Source: Thermoflexales bacterium (lineage in GTDB: Bacteria; Chloroflexota; Anaerolineae; B4-G1; DUEL01). Taken from it: a stretch of DNA of 50,663 nucleotides. Location: NCBI GenBank assembly GCA_014360895.1, contig JACIWQ010000009.1, positions 1 to 50,663 on the forward strand, in the 5' to 3' direction. Both the position numbers and the translations under genes were made by a program. Within the stretch, counting starts at the first letter, position 1, and every line of letters begins with the position of its first letter. The notes beneath the pieces are model-generated. The model saw only the letters and a list, made by a program, of their open reading frames with translations. It ran no database searches and was not told where the DNA came from. Positions 1 to 7,914 of the stretch are shown piece by piece.

Positions 1-15
1 CTTTTCCCCTCACCC

Positions 16-50
16 CCCCTTCTCCTCCCCGTTTCGGGGAGGAGAAGGGG
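16..50. repeat. Perfect GC-rich hairpin
   Basis: Positions 16-30 and 36-50 are exact reverse complements (15 bp) around a short loop. No T-tract follows on either strand, so this looks more like a REP-type intergenic palindrome than an intrinsic terminator. Similar C-rich sequence lies at the right end of the window (50620-50663) and near 45636-45683. Confidence 0.55.
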
Positions 51-98
51 GCCGGGGGGATGAGGAGGGGACCACGCGCTGCCCGAAAGCGGCGTTAT

Positions 99-137
99 CC
101 GGTACGACTTTGTGAGACTTTAAACCGGTACGACTTT
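99..137. repeat. 13-bp direct repeat upstream of the first gene
   Basis: CCGGTACGACTTT occurs at 99-111 and again at 125-137, a period of 26 bp. It lies 30-65 bp ahead of the zinc-ribbon start codon. The phasing, close to 2.5 helical turns, could suit tandem binding of a regulator, but no regulator can be named. Confidence 0.4.
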
Positions 138-165
138 ATAGGATTCAACACCCTGGGAGGATGAT

Positions 166-438
166 ATGCGAGGCGTTCGCTGTCAGCGATGCGGCCATAT
201 GTTTTCCCTGTCCGTAGACCAGGTGGTGGCCGCACTGGACCAACTGACCGAAAAGGGCGAGAGCCACTACGGCGTGGAATGCCCCCGCTGCCGCCACCTG
301 ATGAAGGTCCCCCGGAGCGAATTGGAGCGGATGCGACCGCGCCGGACGGGGCCCGGCGTAGAGGCAGAGGCGACACCGGCCCCGCCCGCTCCCCCAGAAG
401 CGCCGGAATCGGCACGGAATACGGAGCACGCCGCATAG
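166..438 (+). CDS. Small zinc-ribbon protein
   Basis: A 90-residue protein. Two CxxC knuckles (CQRC near residues 6-9 and CPRC near 39-42) can form one zinc site. A Pro/Ala-rich low-complexity tail follows. The start is supported by GGGAGG at 155-160. The stop is one base before the next gene's ATG, so the two are probably co-transcribed. The last residues (ARNTEHAA) are encoded by an intergenic repeat of the TACGGAATACGGAG type, so the native C-terminus may once have been elsewhere. Function is unknown; nucleic-acid or protein binding is the usual inference for such ribbons. Confidence 0.75.
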   Translation: MRGVRCQRCGHMFSLSVDQVVAALDQLTEKGESHYGVECPRCRHLMKVPRSELERMRPRRTGPGVEAEATPAPPAPPEAPESARNTEHAA

Positions 439-439
439 G

Positions 440-1465
440 ATGACCACCGCCGTCCTTCGCCGGGTTGAACAGGGACTGGTGCCCTTCCATCCGCTCCGCC
501 ATCTGGGGCCGGTGGCGGACCTCATGACCGAGGCGTTCGCCGGAGAATTGGGGCCCTGGGCCCGCCAGACGCTGCACCGGATGCGGCGCATTGCCCGCTG
601 GGGCGCGCTGGGGTTCCTGCTCTGGGGGATAGACCTGGACCAGGAGTCGCCGGGGTTTGTCTGGGTGGAGGACGGGCGGGTGGTGGGCAACATCTCGTTC
701 CGGCGGGCCGCTACGGCGGGCGGCTGGATGATCGGCAACGTCGCCGTCCACCCCCAGTGGCGGGGGCGCGCCATCGGTCGGGCGCTGGTAGAGGCTGCGC
801 TGGAAGACATCGCCGCGCGGGGCGGTGTGTGGGTGGGGTTAGAGGTCCGGGAGGATAATCCCGCCGCCCGCCGCCTCTACGAAGGGCTGGGTTTTGAGAC
901 CGTCGGGGCGTCGCTGGAAATGGCCCGCCCGGCGGGCCAGCCCTGGCCCGATGCCCCATCCCTCCCCCTCCCGCTGCGACGGGCACGCGCGGCCGAAAGC
1001 CACGACCTCTACTACCTGGCCCGCGAGGGGCTGACCCGAACCCATCAGGAGGTGCTGGAAATCCGCCCATCCGCCTACCGGGCCGGGTGGGAGGCCCGGC
1101 TCTCCGCCTGGCTGGAGGGCCGCAACGAGGACTGGTGGGTGCTGCGAGAGGAATCGGGGGCATCTCTCTCCAGCGCGCTCCGCCTGACTTCGTACCGCTC
1201 CGGGCGCTGGCACGAAGTGGAGGTCCTGGTCCGACCGGAACGAATGGAGGGACTGGGAGGACCTCTGGTCACGGCGGCGCTGGCCCTCCTGGCCCGCCGT
1301 CCCGCCTGGGAGACGGTCACTGCCCTGCCGGGAGTGCGGATGCGCCTGGAGCCGCTCTTTGCCGACGCTGGATTCCGTCCCCTCCGTCGCCTGCTCCAGA
1401 TGCGGCGGATGCTGGGGACTCCCGTTCAGATACAACCACGAAGACACGAAGACCCAAAGGAATAA
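440..1465 (+). CDS. GNAT-family N-acetyltransferase, two-domain
   Basis: 341 residues. The N-terminal half is a recognisable GNAT fold. The acetyl-CoA pyrophosphate loop lies near residues 104-114 (HPQWRGRAIGRA, the Q/RxxGxG/A motif). The B motif follows near 140-155 (DNPAARRLYEGLGF). The C-terminal half (about 175-330) looks like a second, degenerate GNAT-like lobe, as in tandem-GNAT proteins. The acceptor substrate cannot be told. It follows the zinc ribbon with a one-base gap. The last residues (RRHEDPKE) come from an intergenic ACGAAGACACGAAGACCC repeat, so the 3' end has been remodelled. Confidence 0.8.
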   Translation: MTTAVLRRVEQGLVPFHPLRHLGPVADLMTEAFAGELGPWARQTLHRMRRIARWGALGFLLWGIDLDQESPGFVWVEDGRVVGNISFRRAATAGGWMIGNVAVHPQWRGRAIGRALVEAALEDIAARGGVWVGLEVREDNPAARRLYEGLGFETVGASLEMARPAGQPWPDAPSLPLPLRRARAAESHDLYYLAREGLTRTHQEVLEIRPSAYRAGWEARLSAWLEGRNEDWWVLREESGASLSSALRLTSYRSGRWHEVEVLVRPERMEGLGGPLVTAALALLARRPAWETVTALPGVRMRLEPLFADAGFRPLRRLLQMRRMLGTPVQIQPRRHEDPKE

Positions 1466-1532
1466 AAATCTGCTATATTCGCATTCCGGTCGCGTTCCGG
1501 CGATTTTCGCGGCTGAAAGACGGTTGGGGAAT

Positions 1533-2333
1533 ATGGGACGTTCGCCGCGCGCCGTCTCCCTGCTGATCCGAATCTGGCCCCTGGGCAAAGCGTTGAACCG
1601 AATGGGTCGCTGGCCCGTCGTCGGCGGCTGGCTCCGACCCTTCTTCCGTCCAGAAGACAACGAGACCGTTGTCCTGCCTGTCGGAGAGGTAGTCCAGGCG
1701 ACGGAGAGCGTAGTCCTGCCCTACGTCGTGCTGGCGCCGCTGGTGGAGGGGGCCCGCGCGCGCTTCATCCTGAACGAATGCCTCTGCCGACGGGCGGAAA
1801 ACCGGCCCACCTGTCCGCGCGATATCGGATGCCTGTTTCTGGGCGACGGGGCGGCGGAGATTCACCCGGAACTGGGACACCCGGCCGATCCGGACCTGGC
1901 GCTGGCACACGTCCGGCGGGCCCTGGAGGCCGGATTGATGCCGCAAATTGTCCACTCGGCCTTTGACGCCTGGATGTTGGGCATTCCATACCGCCGCATG
2001 CTGGCGGTCTGCTTCTGCTGCGATTGCTGCTGTTCGGTGCGCCAGACCCTTCGCCATGGCCCGCCCATTTTTCAGGAGACGGTGCGCCGTCTCCCGGGCC
2101 TCTCGGTGCTCGTCGGGCCGGATTGCGTGGGCTGCGGGCGCTGCGCGGAGGTCTGCCCGGCCGGCGCCATCCGGCTGGAAGACGGACGGGCGTCGGTCCG
2201 CCAGAACTGCCAGGGCTGTGGCCGCTGCGCGGCGGCCTGTCCGCAGGGGGCCATCACCCTCTACCTGGACCCGGCGGTGGACCCGGTGGGCCGACTGCTG
2301 GCGCTGGTAGAGAGGCGCACGGAAATTCGGTGA
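1533..2333 (+). CDS. 4Fe-4S dicluster ferredoxin-like protein
   Basis: About 267 residues from ATG 1533, which has GGGG a few bases upstream. The frame is open further upstream but would overlap the preceding gene and the repeat there. The C-terminal region carries two CxxCxxCxxxCP motifs (CVGCGRCAEVCP and CQGCGRCAAACP), typical of a bacterial 2[4Fe-4S] ferredoxin. The middle has an unusual Cys cluster (CFCCDCCC) and an earlier NECLCRR motif, suggesting another metal site. It is probably a cytosolic electron carrier or small Fe-S oxidoreductase. The partner is unknown. Confidence 0.75.
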   Translation: MGRSPRAVSLLIRIWPLGKALNRMGRWPVVGGWLRPFFRPEDNETVVLPVGEVVQATESVVLPYVVLAPLVEGARARFILNECLCRRAENRPTCPRDIGCLFLGDGAAEIHPELGHPADPDLALAHVRRALEAGLMPQIVHSAFDAWMLGIPYRRMLAVCFCCDCCCSVRQTLRHGPPIFQETVRRLPGLSVLVGPDCVGCGRCAEVCPAGAIRLEDGRASVRQNCQGCGRCAAACPQGAITLYLDPAVDPVGRLLALVERRTEIR

Positions 2334-2414
2334 CAGGATAAGGGGGGAACCCCTTGCCTCCTCGCCTCCTTGTATCCTTGCCTACTCGTATCCTTGTTTC
2401 CTCCGAGGTGATAT

Positions 2415-4088
2415 ATGGAAGAATTGGATCGCTGGTTTCCTCGCCCGCCCGCGCGGGGGCCGCAACGGCGGCTGGGCATCGTCGTCGGCGGCAGTCTCTC
2501 CAAAGGGCTGGAGGTGAAACTGGACCCCCAGACGGTCATTGAGGGGCTGGCCGTGGGACGGTACGTCGTCATCCACGGGCGCACCGGGCGGCGGTTTTTC
2601 TCCATTATCAACGACGTTGCGCTGGACGCCACCAACCCGCTCATTGAGAAGACGCCGCCGGACGTCTCCGACCCGTTCATCGCCCAGGTCGTCCGGGGCA
2701 CTACCACCTTCGGGCGCGTCCACGTCGCGCCGATGCTGATGCTGGAGCCGGACGCCGAGGAGCCCAAACCGGTCAAGACCGTCCCGGAGCACTTCTCGGA
2801 GGTGTACGAGGCGTCGCCGGAGGACGTCGCGCGGGTCTTCGGCCAGGAGGAGCAACCCGGCTACTTCGTCATCGGGGAGCCGCTGGATATGGCCGGGGTG
2901 CCCGTTACCGTCAACCTGGAACGGTTCGTGGAGCGGTCGGCGGGCGTCTTCGGGAAGACGGGCACCGGCAAGACCTTCCTGACCCGTCTCCTGCTGGCGG
3001 GCATCATCCAGGCGCGGGTCGCGGTCACCCTGATTTTTGATATGCACAACGAGTACGGCTGGAAGAGCCAGGACGAGGCCCGACGGGAGGTCAAGGGGCT
3101 GCGGCAACTGTTTGATACCGGCGAGGTCGCCGTCTTTACGCTGGACGAGGAGTCGTCCCGGCGGCGGGGTAGCAAGACCGACGGGGCGATCTACATCGGC
3201 TACGACCAGATTGCGCCGGAGGACGTGGACGGCCTCTCCGCTCTGCTGGCCCTCACCGACGTCCAGGTGGGCGCGCTCTACTTCCTGCACCGTCGGCTGG
3301 GGGGCCGCTGGCTGGCCCGCTTGCTGGACGAGGAGGACCCGCTGGAGGAACTGCAGGACGCGCTGGAAAAAGGGACGCTCCACGGCGGGACGCTGGGGGC
3401 CATCCAGCGCAAACTGGGCCTCTTCCGGCGGTTCGGGTTCCTGCGGGCGGAGGTGCCGGAGGACCCCGTCCGCCAAATCCTGGAGTACCTGGACCGGGGG
3501 GTCAGCGTGGTGTTGGAGTTCGGGCGGTACGGGAATAGCCTGGAGGCGTACATTCTGGTGGCCAACTACATCACCCGCCGCATCCACGAGCACTACGTCC
3601 ACCGCAAGGAGGCGGCGCAGGGCGGGCGGGGGGAGGAGCCCCGGCCGCTGGTCATCGCGGTGGAGGAGGCGCACAAGTTCCTGGACCCGGCCGTCGCCCG
3701 GCACACCATCTTCGGCACCATCGCCCGGGAGTTGCGCAAGTACAACGTGACCCTGCTCATCGTGGACCAGCGGCCCAGCGGCATAGACCCGGAGGTGATG
3801 AGCCAGATTGGGACCCGGGTCACATGTCTTCTGGACGACGAGGCGGACATTCGGGCGGTCTTCTCCGGGGTGGCGGGGGCGGCGCCGCTGCGGGAGGTGC
3901 TGGCCCGCCTGGACACCCGTCAGCAGGCGCTGATTCTGGGGCATGCGGTGCCGATGCCGGTGGTGGTGCGCACCCGCTCCTACGATGTGGAGTTCTATGA
4001 GTCGGTGGCGCGCCGCGGTCGCCTGCACCCGGAGGACACCCTGGCGCGGGGTCGGGCCTTGCTGCGGGGCGAGGGGGAGGAACTGTGA
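2415..4088 (+). CDS. HerA-type (DUF87) ATPase
   Basis: 557 residues. An N-terminal HAS-barrel-like beta domain (about 20-110) is followed by a RecA/FtsK-type motor with Walker A GKTGTGKT at 180-187 and a Walker B-like strand with AVEEAH in the C-terminal half. This order matches HerA, the hexameric DNA translocase that works with NurA nuclease in end resection. No nurA lies next to it here, so it may act alone or with a distant partner; bacterial HerA homologues also occur in phage-defence pairs. The start is supported by GAGGTG just upstream. The 81 bp before it hold a low-complexity CTCCTTGTATCCTTGCC repeat. Confidence 0.85.
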   Translation: MEELDRWFPRPPARGPQRRLGIVVGGSLSKGLEVKLDPQTVIEGLAVGRYVVIHGRTGRRFFSIINDVALDATNPLIEKTPPDVSDPFIAQVVRGTTTFGRVHVAPMLMLEPDAEEPKPVKTVPEHFSEVYEASPEDVARVFGQEEQPGYFVIGEPLDMAGVPVTVNLERFVERSAGVFGKTGTGKTFLTRLLLAGIIQARVAVTLIFDMHNEYGWKSQDEARREVKGLRQLFDTGEVAVFTLDEESSRRRGSKTDGAIYIGYDQIAPEDVDGLSALLALTDVQVGALYFLHRRLGGRWLARLLDEEDPLEELQDALEKGTLHGGTLGAIQRKLGLFRRFGFLRAEVPEDPVRQILEYLDRGVSVVLEFGRYGNSLEAYILVANYITRRIHEHYVHRKEAAQGGRGEEPRPLVIAVEEAHKFLDPAVARHTIFGTIARELRKYNVTLLIVDQRPSGIDPEVMSQIGTRVTCLLDDEADIRAVFSGVAGAAPLREVLARLDTRQQALILGHAVPMPVVVRTRSYDVEFYESVARRGRLHPEDTLARGRALLRGEGEEL

Positions 4089-4260
4089 GCCGATAGGGGC
4101 GGGACAGGGGGGGCAGGCTACAAGCTTAACCCCAATGGGGAAAACGTAGTGCAGGCCGCCAGGCCTGTAAAGCAACAAAGGCGAATCACCCGCAGAACGT
4201 CATCCCGGTTGCCTTTTGCGGGCTCCCGGTCTGCGCACATGAACCGTTACGCCTTCAGGC

Positions 4261-5133
4261 TCAACCCTGGGGTTTCCCCGTGGGGAAGAAACAAACCCCC
4301 ACCGTTCCCGGCCCGGAGTGGACGGCCAGGGCCGGGGAGAGGCTGGTGACGATGACCTCCACGCACTCAAATTGTTCCAGCACCCGCTCCTGGAGTTGTC
4401 GCAGCCGGTCCAGCGCTGCCACGTGGGTGAAGGCCACCTTGATGCGGGCTCTCTTTCCCACCCGCTCCTCCATCAATTCCACCATCCGGGCATACGCTTT
4501 GGAGAGACTGCGGGCGGTCCCCAGGGCGACAATCACGCCGTCCTCCATCCCGATGAGCGGCTTGATGTTCAGAAGGGTGCCCACCAGGTGCTGCGCCCGT
4601 CCGATGCGGCCGCCCATGTGGAGGTAGCGGAGCGTGTCGGCGGTCTGAATCATCATCGCCTGACGGGCCACCTCGCGGGCCCGTTCCACCACGTCCCGCA
4701 GACTCTGCCCTGTGAGGGCCGCGCGGGCCGCCTCTATCGCCGCCCAGCCATGGGCCATGGCGACCTGCAGGGTGTCCACGACCTCCACCTGTAGCCGGGG
4801 CAGCCGCTCTTTCAGAATCTCCACCGCCGCCCGGCAGGACTGAAATGCGCCGCTCCCTTTGGAGGTCATGGTCAGGGCGACAATCTCGCGCGTCCGCTCC
4901 GCCAGCCGCTGAAGCCCGCTCAGGTAATCCCCTGGGCTGGGGTTGGACGTGGTCGGCAGGGTGTCGGCCCGCTCCAGGTACCGGGCCAGTTCGTCGGTGT
5001 CTATGTCCACCCCGTCCCGCAATGTCTCCAGGCCGCGATGGACATAGTAGGGCACCAGTTCTATCCCCAGTTCCTCGGCCAGCGGCCGGGGAATGCTGGA
5101 CGTGGTGTCGGTCAGAATGCCCACAGTGGCCAT
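4261..5133 (-). CDS. DegV-family fatty-acid-binding protein
   Basis: About 290 residues. DegV proteins (FakB-like) bind a long-chain fatty acid and present it to a fatty-acid kinase. Visible hallmarks are the N-terminal TDTTSSIP motif, the PTTSNPS lipid-carboxylate motif, and the HMGGRIGRA region. I chose ATG 5133 because it follows GGAGGAAGG and places the TDTTSS strand at the usual distance. An upstream in-frame ATG at 5178 has its own weaker GGAG and would add 15 residues. No FakA kinase is nearby. The 172 bp beyond its 3' end (4089-4260) show no gene. Confidence 0.88.
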   Translation of the reverse strand: MATVGILTDTTSSIPRPLAEELGIELVPYYVHRGLETLRDGVDIDTDELARYLERADTLPTTSNPSPGDYLSGLQRLAERTREIVALTMTSKGSGAFQSCRAAVEILKERLPRLQVEVVDTLQVAMAHGWAAIEAARAALTGQSLRDVVERAREVARQAMMIQTADTLRYLHMGGRIGRAQHLVGTLLNIKPLIGMEDGVIVALGTARSLSKAYARMVELMEERVGKRARIKVAFTHVAALDRLRQLQERVLEQFECVEVIVTSLSPALAVHSGPGTVGVCFFPTGKPQG

Positions 5134-5217
5134 CTCCCCTTCCTCCGAAGCCTCCAGGTCGCGGATATGACTACCCATATTAAACTCCAGAATGGGGAAA
5201 AATGCAACAGGCGCTCC

Positions 5218-6405
5218 TCACGGGCACCGCACAATGTCTTGCGCCCAGAGGCAGTCCGCACAGGAGGGGCACCATCCCCAGCAGCCGTCGTTGGCCTCGG
5301 CAATGTCGCAGGCGTCCCGAAGTTGGCAGTCCACACAAGAGGGAAAGTTGAAGCGCCGCACCTCCGCCCGGAAGCGAACGTACTCATCCGAGGTCCAGAT
5401 GTCGGCCAGGCTCCGCTCGTTGACGTTCCCGAAGGTGTAGCGGGCCACGTTCTTGCGGCGGCCGAAGATGTAGTAGGGATAGGTGTGGGAGAGGGCATAA
5501 CAGGGGCTGACGCCCCCGTCCCACCCCACCACCAGCGCCCGGTTGGTGACGAAGCGGCAGCGCCGTTCGGCCCCCCAGTTCATCCGGGGGAGTTCCGCGA
5601 TCCCCCAGAGCAGCCATCCGCCGCTCTCCAGCGCCCACCCGGGGGGCAGCGGCAGCGACGGCGTCTCATCCCGCCGATAGAGCGCCTCCTCGGCCATCTC
5701 CGGCGTGTGCGGCAGGACGTGGGTGACCAGGACCCGGTTGGCCTCCAACCGCTGCGCCAGGTCGGAGAGCGCGGGCAAGTCGGCGACGTTTCGCTTCAGG
5801 ACGACGAACTCCAGTTGAATCCGGGGCAGCGCCCGCCCAAGCGCGTGCTTGATGCGGTTCAGGGCCTCCACGTTCGCCACCACCGCCCGTAGGTCCGCCC
5901 CCTGCCGGACGTCGGCGAAGATTTCCGGACGGGCCCCGTCCACCGAGATGCTCAGCGCGTCCACCCCCATCTCCACCAGCGCCTGCGCCCGCTCCTCGTC
6001 CAGCAGCGTGCCGTTGGTGCTGACGGTCACCCGGACGCCCAGGGCCTTCACCGCCGCCAGGTAGTCCAGCGCGCGGGGGTGGGCGAAGGGCTCCCCGTAC
6101 CCGCCGAAGAAGACCTCCCGCAGGTCGGGCAATTCCCGCAGTCCCGCCAGCACCCGCTCAAAGGTCGCGTCGGTCATATCCGCCAGCGGCTCTCCCCAGA
6201 CGTTGCGGACGCAGGTCCGGCAGGCCAGGTTGCAGCGGGTGGTGATTTCCAGGTAGACCTTGCGGACGTCGGGCCGGAGCGGGTGCAGGACGATGCCCCC
6301 CTCCGTCTCCTGCAAGAGCATCTCCGCCCCGGCCTTTAGCCCGTACCGGCGCCGCAGCCCCTCCGGCAGCACCACTCTCCCTTCAGCATCCACTCGTACC
6401 CTCAC
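5218..6405 (-). CDS. SpoVT/AbrB-radical SAM-SPASM protein, tungsten-oxidoreductase maturase-like
   Basis: 395 residues. Residues 1-45 form a SpoVT/AbrB-like swapped-hairpin domain (RVVLPEGLRRRYGL). The radical SAM core follows with CNLACRTC (Cys 58, 62, 65), which binds the SAM-coordinated cluster. A Cys-rich SPASM-like tail (about 295-395) should bind auxiliary clusters. This AbrB-rSAM-SPASM order and the TTRCNL/CVRNVW/EPLADM segments match what I recall of the tungsten cofactor oxidoreductase radical SAM maturase family (TIGR04317). No aldehyde:ferredoxin oxidoreductase gene lies in the window, so the client enzyme would be elsewhere. It is followed upstream on the same strand by the double-UGA gene. 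The start abuts a TTCACGTTTCAC repeat. Confidence 0.8.
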   Translation of the reverse strand: MRVRVDAEGRVVLPEGLRRRYGLKAGAEMLLQETEGGIVLHPLRPDVRKVYLEITTRCNLACRTCVRNVWGEPLADMTDATFERVLAGLRELPDLREVFFGGYGEPFAHPRALDYLAAVKALGVRVTVSTNGTLLDEERAQALVEMGVDALSISVDGARPEIFADVRQGADLRAVVANVEALNRIKHALGRALPRIQLEFVVLKRNVADLPALSDLAQRLEANRVLVTHVLPHTPEMAEEALYRRDETPSLPLPPGWALESGGWLLWGIAELPRMNWGAERRCRFVTNRALVVGWDGGVSPCYALSHTYPYYIFGRRKNVARYTFGNVNERSLADIWTSDEYVRFRAEVRRFNFPSCVDCQLRDACDIAEANDGCWGWCPSCADCLWAQDIVRCP

Positions 6406-6480
6406 GTTTCACCCCTCACGTTTCACTTTTCACTTTTCACGTTTCACTCTTCACGTTTCACTCTTCACGTTTCACTTTTC
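6405..6480. repeat. TTCACGTTTCAC intergenic repeat, copy 1
   Basis: An imperfect tandem array of TTCACGTTTCAC/TTCACTTTTCAC units fills the space between the radical SAM gene and the double-UGA gene. The family recurs at 9233-9302, 17305-17342, 37917-37957, 38521-38565 and 38706-38795. It lies between genes in every case. Confidence 0.8.
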
Positions 6481-6784
6481 ACGCTTCACCCTCCCACGGC
6501 TCCTCAAACTGCAGCACGAACCTCCCATACCCGTCCACGTAGAAAATCATCTCCTTCGCCCCCGGCTTGAGGGTCGCCAGGAGTTTCCGGGAGACGTAGA
6601 CGGTCAGGTCGTCCGCCTCAAAGCGGACGAACTCTTCCGGATTTTCGGGTTCGCCCATCCGACCGGATGAGCCCTCAAAGAAGATTCATCAATCCAGGCA
6701 GACAAGGCGGCGGGCGATGTTGAGCACCCCGCCCCGCTGGCGGATGAAGTCCTGCAGCCAGGTTGAGGGAATCGCGACTTTCAT
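6479..6784 (-). CDS. Probable selenoprotein with tandem UGA (Sec-Sec) codons, CC/Se-motif-like
   Basis: Read from ATG 6784 (preceded by AAAGGAG), the frame runs 31 codons (MKVAIPSTWLQD...VCLD). It meets two adjacent UGA codons at 6689-6691 and 6686-6688, then continues 68 codons to UGA at 6479. Both halves look coding: the downstream part reads GEPENPEEFVRFEADDL then TVYVSRKLLA. The 101-residue layout resembles the small CC/Se motif (seleno)protein family, in which the motif is a Cys-Cys or Cys/Sec pair; here both positions would be selenocysteine. A conventional call would give a 31-residue stub and a separate 59-residue ORF from ATG 6658. A SECIS-like hairpin lies at 6653-6672. Its neighbour is a radical SAM/SPASM maturase. 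The role is unknown; a redox or metal-cofactor job is inferred. The alternative is a pseudogene. Confidence 0.72.
6653..6672 (-). promoter_or_regulatory. Candidate bacterial SECIS element
   Basis: On the minus strand an 8-bp stem (GCTCATCC with GGATGGGC, one G-U pair) closes a GGTC tetraloop. It starts 13 nt after the second UGA and 16 nt after the first. The E. coli fdhF SECIS also presents GGUC in its apical loop about 11 nt plus a short stem after UGA, and SelB reads that loop. No bulged U is obvious on the 5' side, so SelB recognition remains to be shown. Confidence 0.6.
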
Positions 6785-6822
6785 TTTTCTCCTTTAACCG
6801 TAGGGATGCAGAGATTACCAAG

Positions 6823-6853
6823 AAATCCGCGTTCATCCGCGTTCATCTGCGTC
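6823..6853. repeat. GCGTTCATCCGCG intergenic repeat, copy 1
   Basis: Tandem copies of CCGCGTTCATCTGCGT-type units lie just downstream of the Fe-S protein gene. The same family occurs at 14757-14785 and 50479-50521. Confidence 0.7.
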
Positions 6854-7405
6854 CTATTTCTTCGGCCCGATGGCGGGCAGGTCCACGTCCAGCAGCGCGG
6901 CCAGTTCCTCCCGCTGCGCCGCGTACTGCGGGTCCGCAAAGAGCGGCGTACAGGCCTCCAACTTGACCTGTCCGGCGGCCAGACGGTTGGCAAAGGCGAA
7001 GCAGGAGGCTTCGCCGCAGGCCTTACAGTTGGTGCGCGGCAGAAGTTTGTAGAGTTCCAGGCCGGTGGGACGGCGGCGGGTCTCGTAGTTGGGCTCAATC
7101 TGGTCCCGCCGCTCCCAGGTCCGGTTGACCAGGGCGATGATGCCCTCTATCTCCTTGATAGCCGCCTCCCGGTCCTCCACGTTGCTGACGGCAATCTGTG
7201 TCGGCTGGAAGACGACGTAGTGGCCGGCCTTGGTCCACCGCAGGGACGGGACCGCCGGTTCGTAGACCGCGCCGCGCAGAGTGGCGTTGAGGTACGGGAA
7301 GACCTCGCGGATGTCGTTGGGCAGGTGGGCGACCGCGCTGAACCGCTCCGCCCCCGGCTCACACGGCGGGGTGAAGACCTCCAGGTCGTATTTGTCTATC
7401 AGCAT
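6854..7405 (-). CDS. Fe-S domain protein (PF04060-like), copy 1
   Basis: 183 residues. A C-x2-C-x4-C-x16-C motif (NCKACGEASC, then Cys in KLEACTP) in the C-terminal third matches the 4Fe-4S FeS domain found in corrinoid Fe-S protein/CODH subunits and RnfB. The N-terminal ~120 residues form a conserved-looking domain shared with the gene at 9298-9828, which has the motifs VFPYLNA and an RR/RRR-LPRxNC lead-in in both. It lies upstream of the double-UGA gene on the same strand, separated by a repeat. A role as electron donor or metallocofactor carrier for the neighbouring maturase is inference. The start has GAGGGGG upstream. Confidence 0.78.
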   Translation of the reverse strand: MLIDKYDLEVFTPPCEPGAERFSAVAHLPNDIREVFPYLNATLRGAVYEPAVPSLRWTKAGHYVVFQPTQIAVSNVEDREAAIKEIEGIIALVNRTWERRDQIEPNYETRRRPTGLELYKLLPRTNCKACGEASCFAFANRLAAGQVKLEACTPLFADPQYAAQREELAALLDVDLPAIGPKK

Positions 7406-7415
7406 TGGACCCCCT

Positions 7416-7464
7416 CAGGAATGACAGAATGGCAGAATGACAGAATGACAAAATGACGGAATGA
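7416..7464. repeat. ATGACAGAATGACAG repeat
   Basis: Short tandem units of AGAATGACAG/AAAATGACGG separate the divergent Fe-S gene and PIN module. A related copy lies at 18762-18790. Confidence 0.7.
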
Positions 7465-7553
7465 CAGATTTGATGGTTGTTTGTTAAGGTCGGCGAAGGC
7501 CGACCGCTGGCCGCAGGCCCAGCAAGGGCGACTTGAGTCGGCACCCGGCGGAA

Positions 7554-7582
7554 TTGCCACCGGCGCGGGCCGGTGGTATAAT
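7554..7582 (+). promoter_or_regulatory. Sigma-70-type promoter of the PIN module
   Basis: TTGCCA at 7554-7559 and TATAAT at 7577-7582 with a 17-bp spacer. The expected transcription start is about 15 bp before the ATG at 7604. Confidence 0.75.
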
Positions 7583-7603
7583 GAAACCGGAAGGAGCGGG
7601 ACG

Positions 7604-7912
7604 ATGCGATCGGTAGAACGGGAGTTGCTGGAACTCCGGACCCGGGTGGAGCGGCTGGAGGAGCGGCTGAACCGGTTAGCGGGCGCAGAGCCGGAAGCCG
7701 CCCCATCCCTGCCAGACCCCTCAGACCCGGCCCAGATTCGGGCCTGGCTGAAGGCCCAGGGCATCATCCGGGACCCGACCCCCGAAGAACTCCGGCTGGC
7801 GGCGGAGTGGGAAGCACTCCCGGAAGAGGAGAAAGAGGCCATCCGGCGGGAACTGGACCACCTGCCCCCTGGTCCGCTGGCCAGCGACATTATCATTGAG
7901 AACCGCCGCTGA
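7604..7912 (+). CDS. Putative antitoxin-like partner of the PIN protein
   Basis: 102 residues from ATG 7604, supported by AAGGAG at 7591-7596. An N-terminal heptad-like helix (about 1-30, rich in L/E/R) suggests a coiled-coil. An acidic middle follows, then a C-terminal SDIIIENRR tail. It is 2 bp upstream of the PIN gene and has its own strong promoter, the usual antitoxin-first arrangement. It has no obvious AbrB, RHH or Phd fold, so the antitoxin role rests on position only. Confidence 0.6.
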   Translation: MRSVERELLELRTRVERLEERLNRLAGAEPEAAPSLPDPSDPAQIRAWLKAQGIIRDPTPEELRLAAEWEALPEEEKEAIRRELDHLPPGPLASDIIIENRR

Positions 7913-7914
7913 GA

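Noticed and set aside
2382-4178. Long minus-strand ORF over the HerA gene
   Set aside because: A codon-bias shadow of the plus-strand ATPase, which has all its motifs.
6479-6658. Separate 59-residue gene starting at ATG 6658
   Set aside because: That ATG lies inside the SECIS-like stem without a ribosome-binding site, and the frame is continuous with the 31 codons upstream through the UGA pair.
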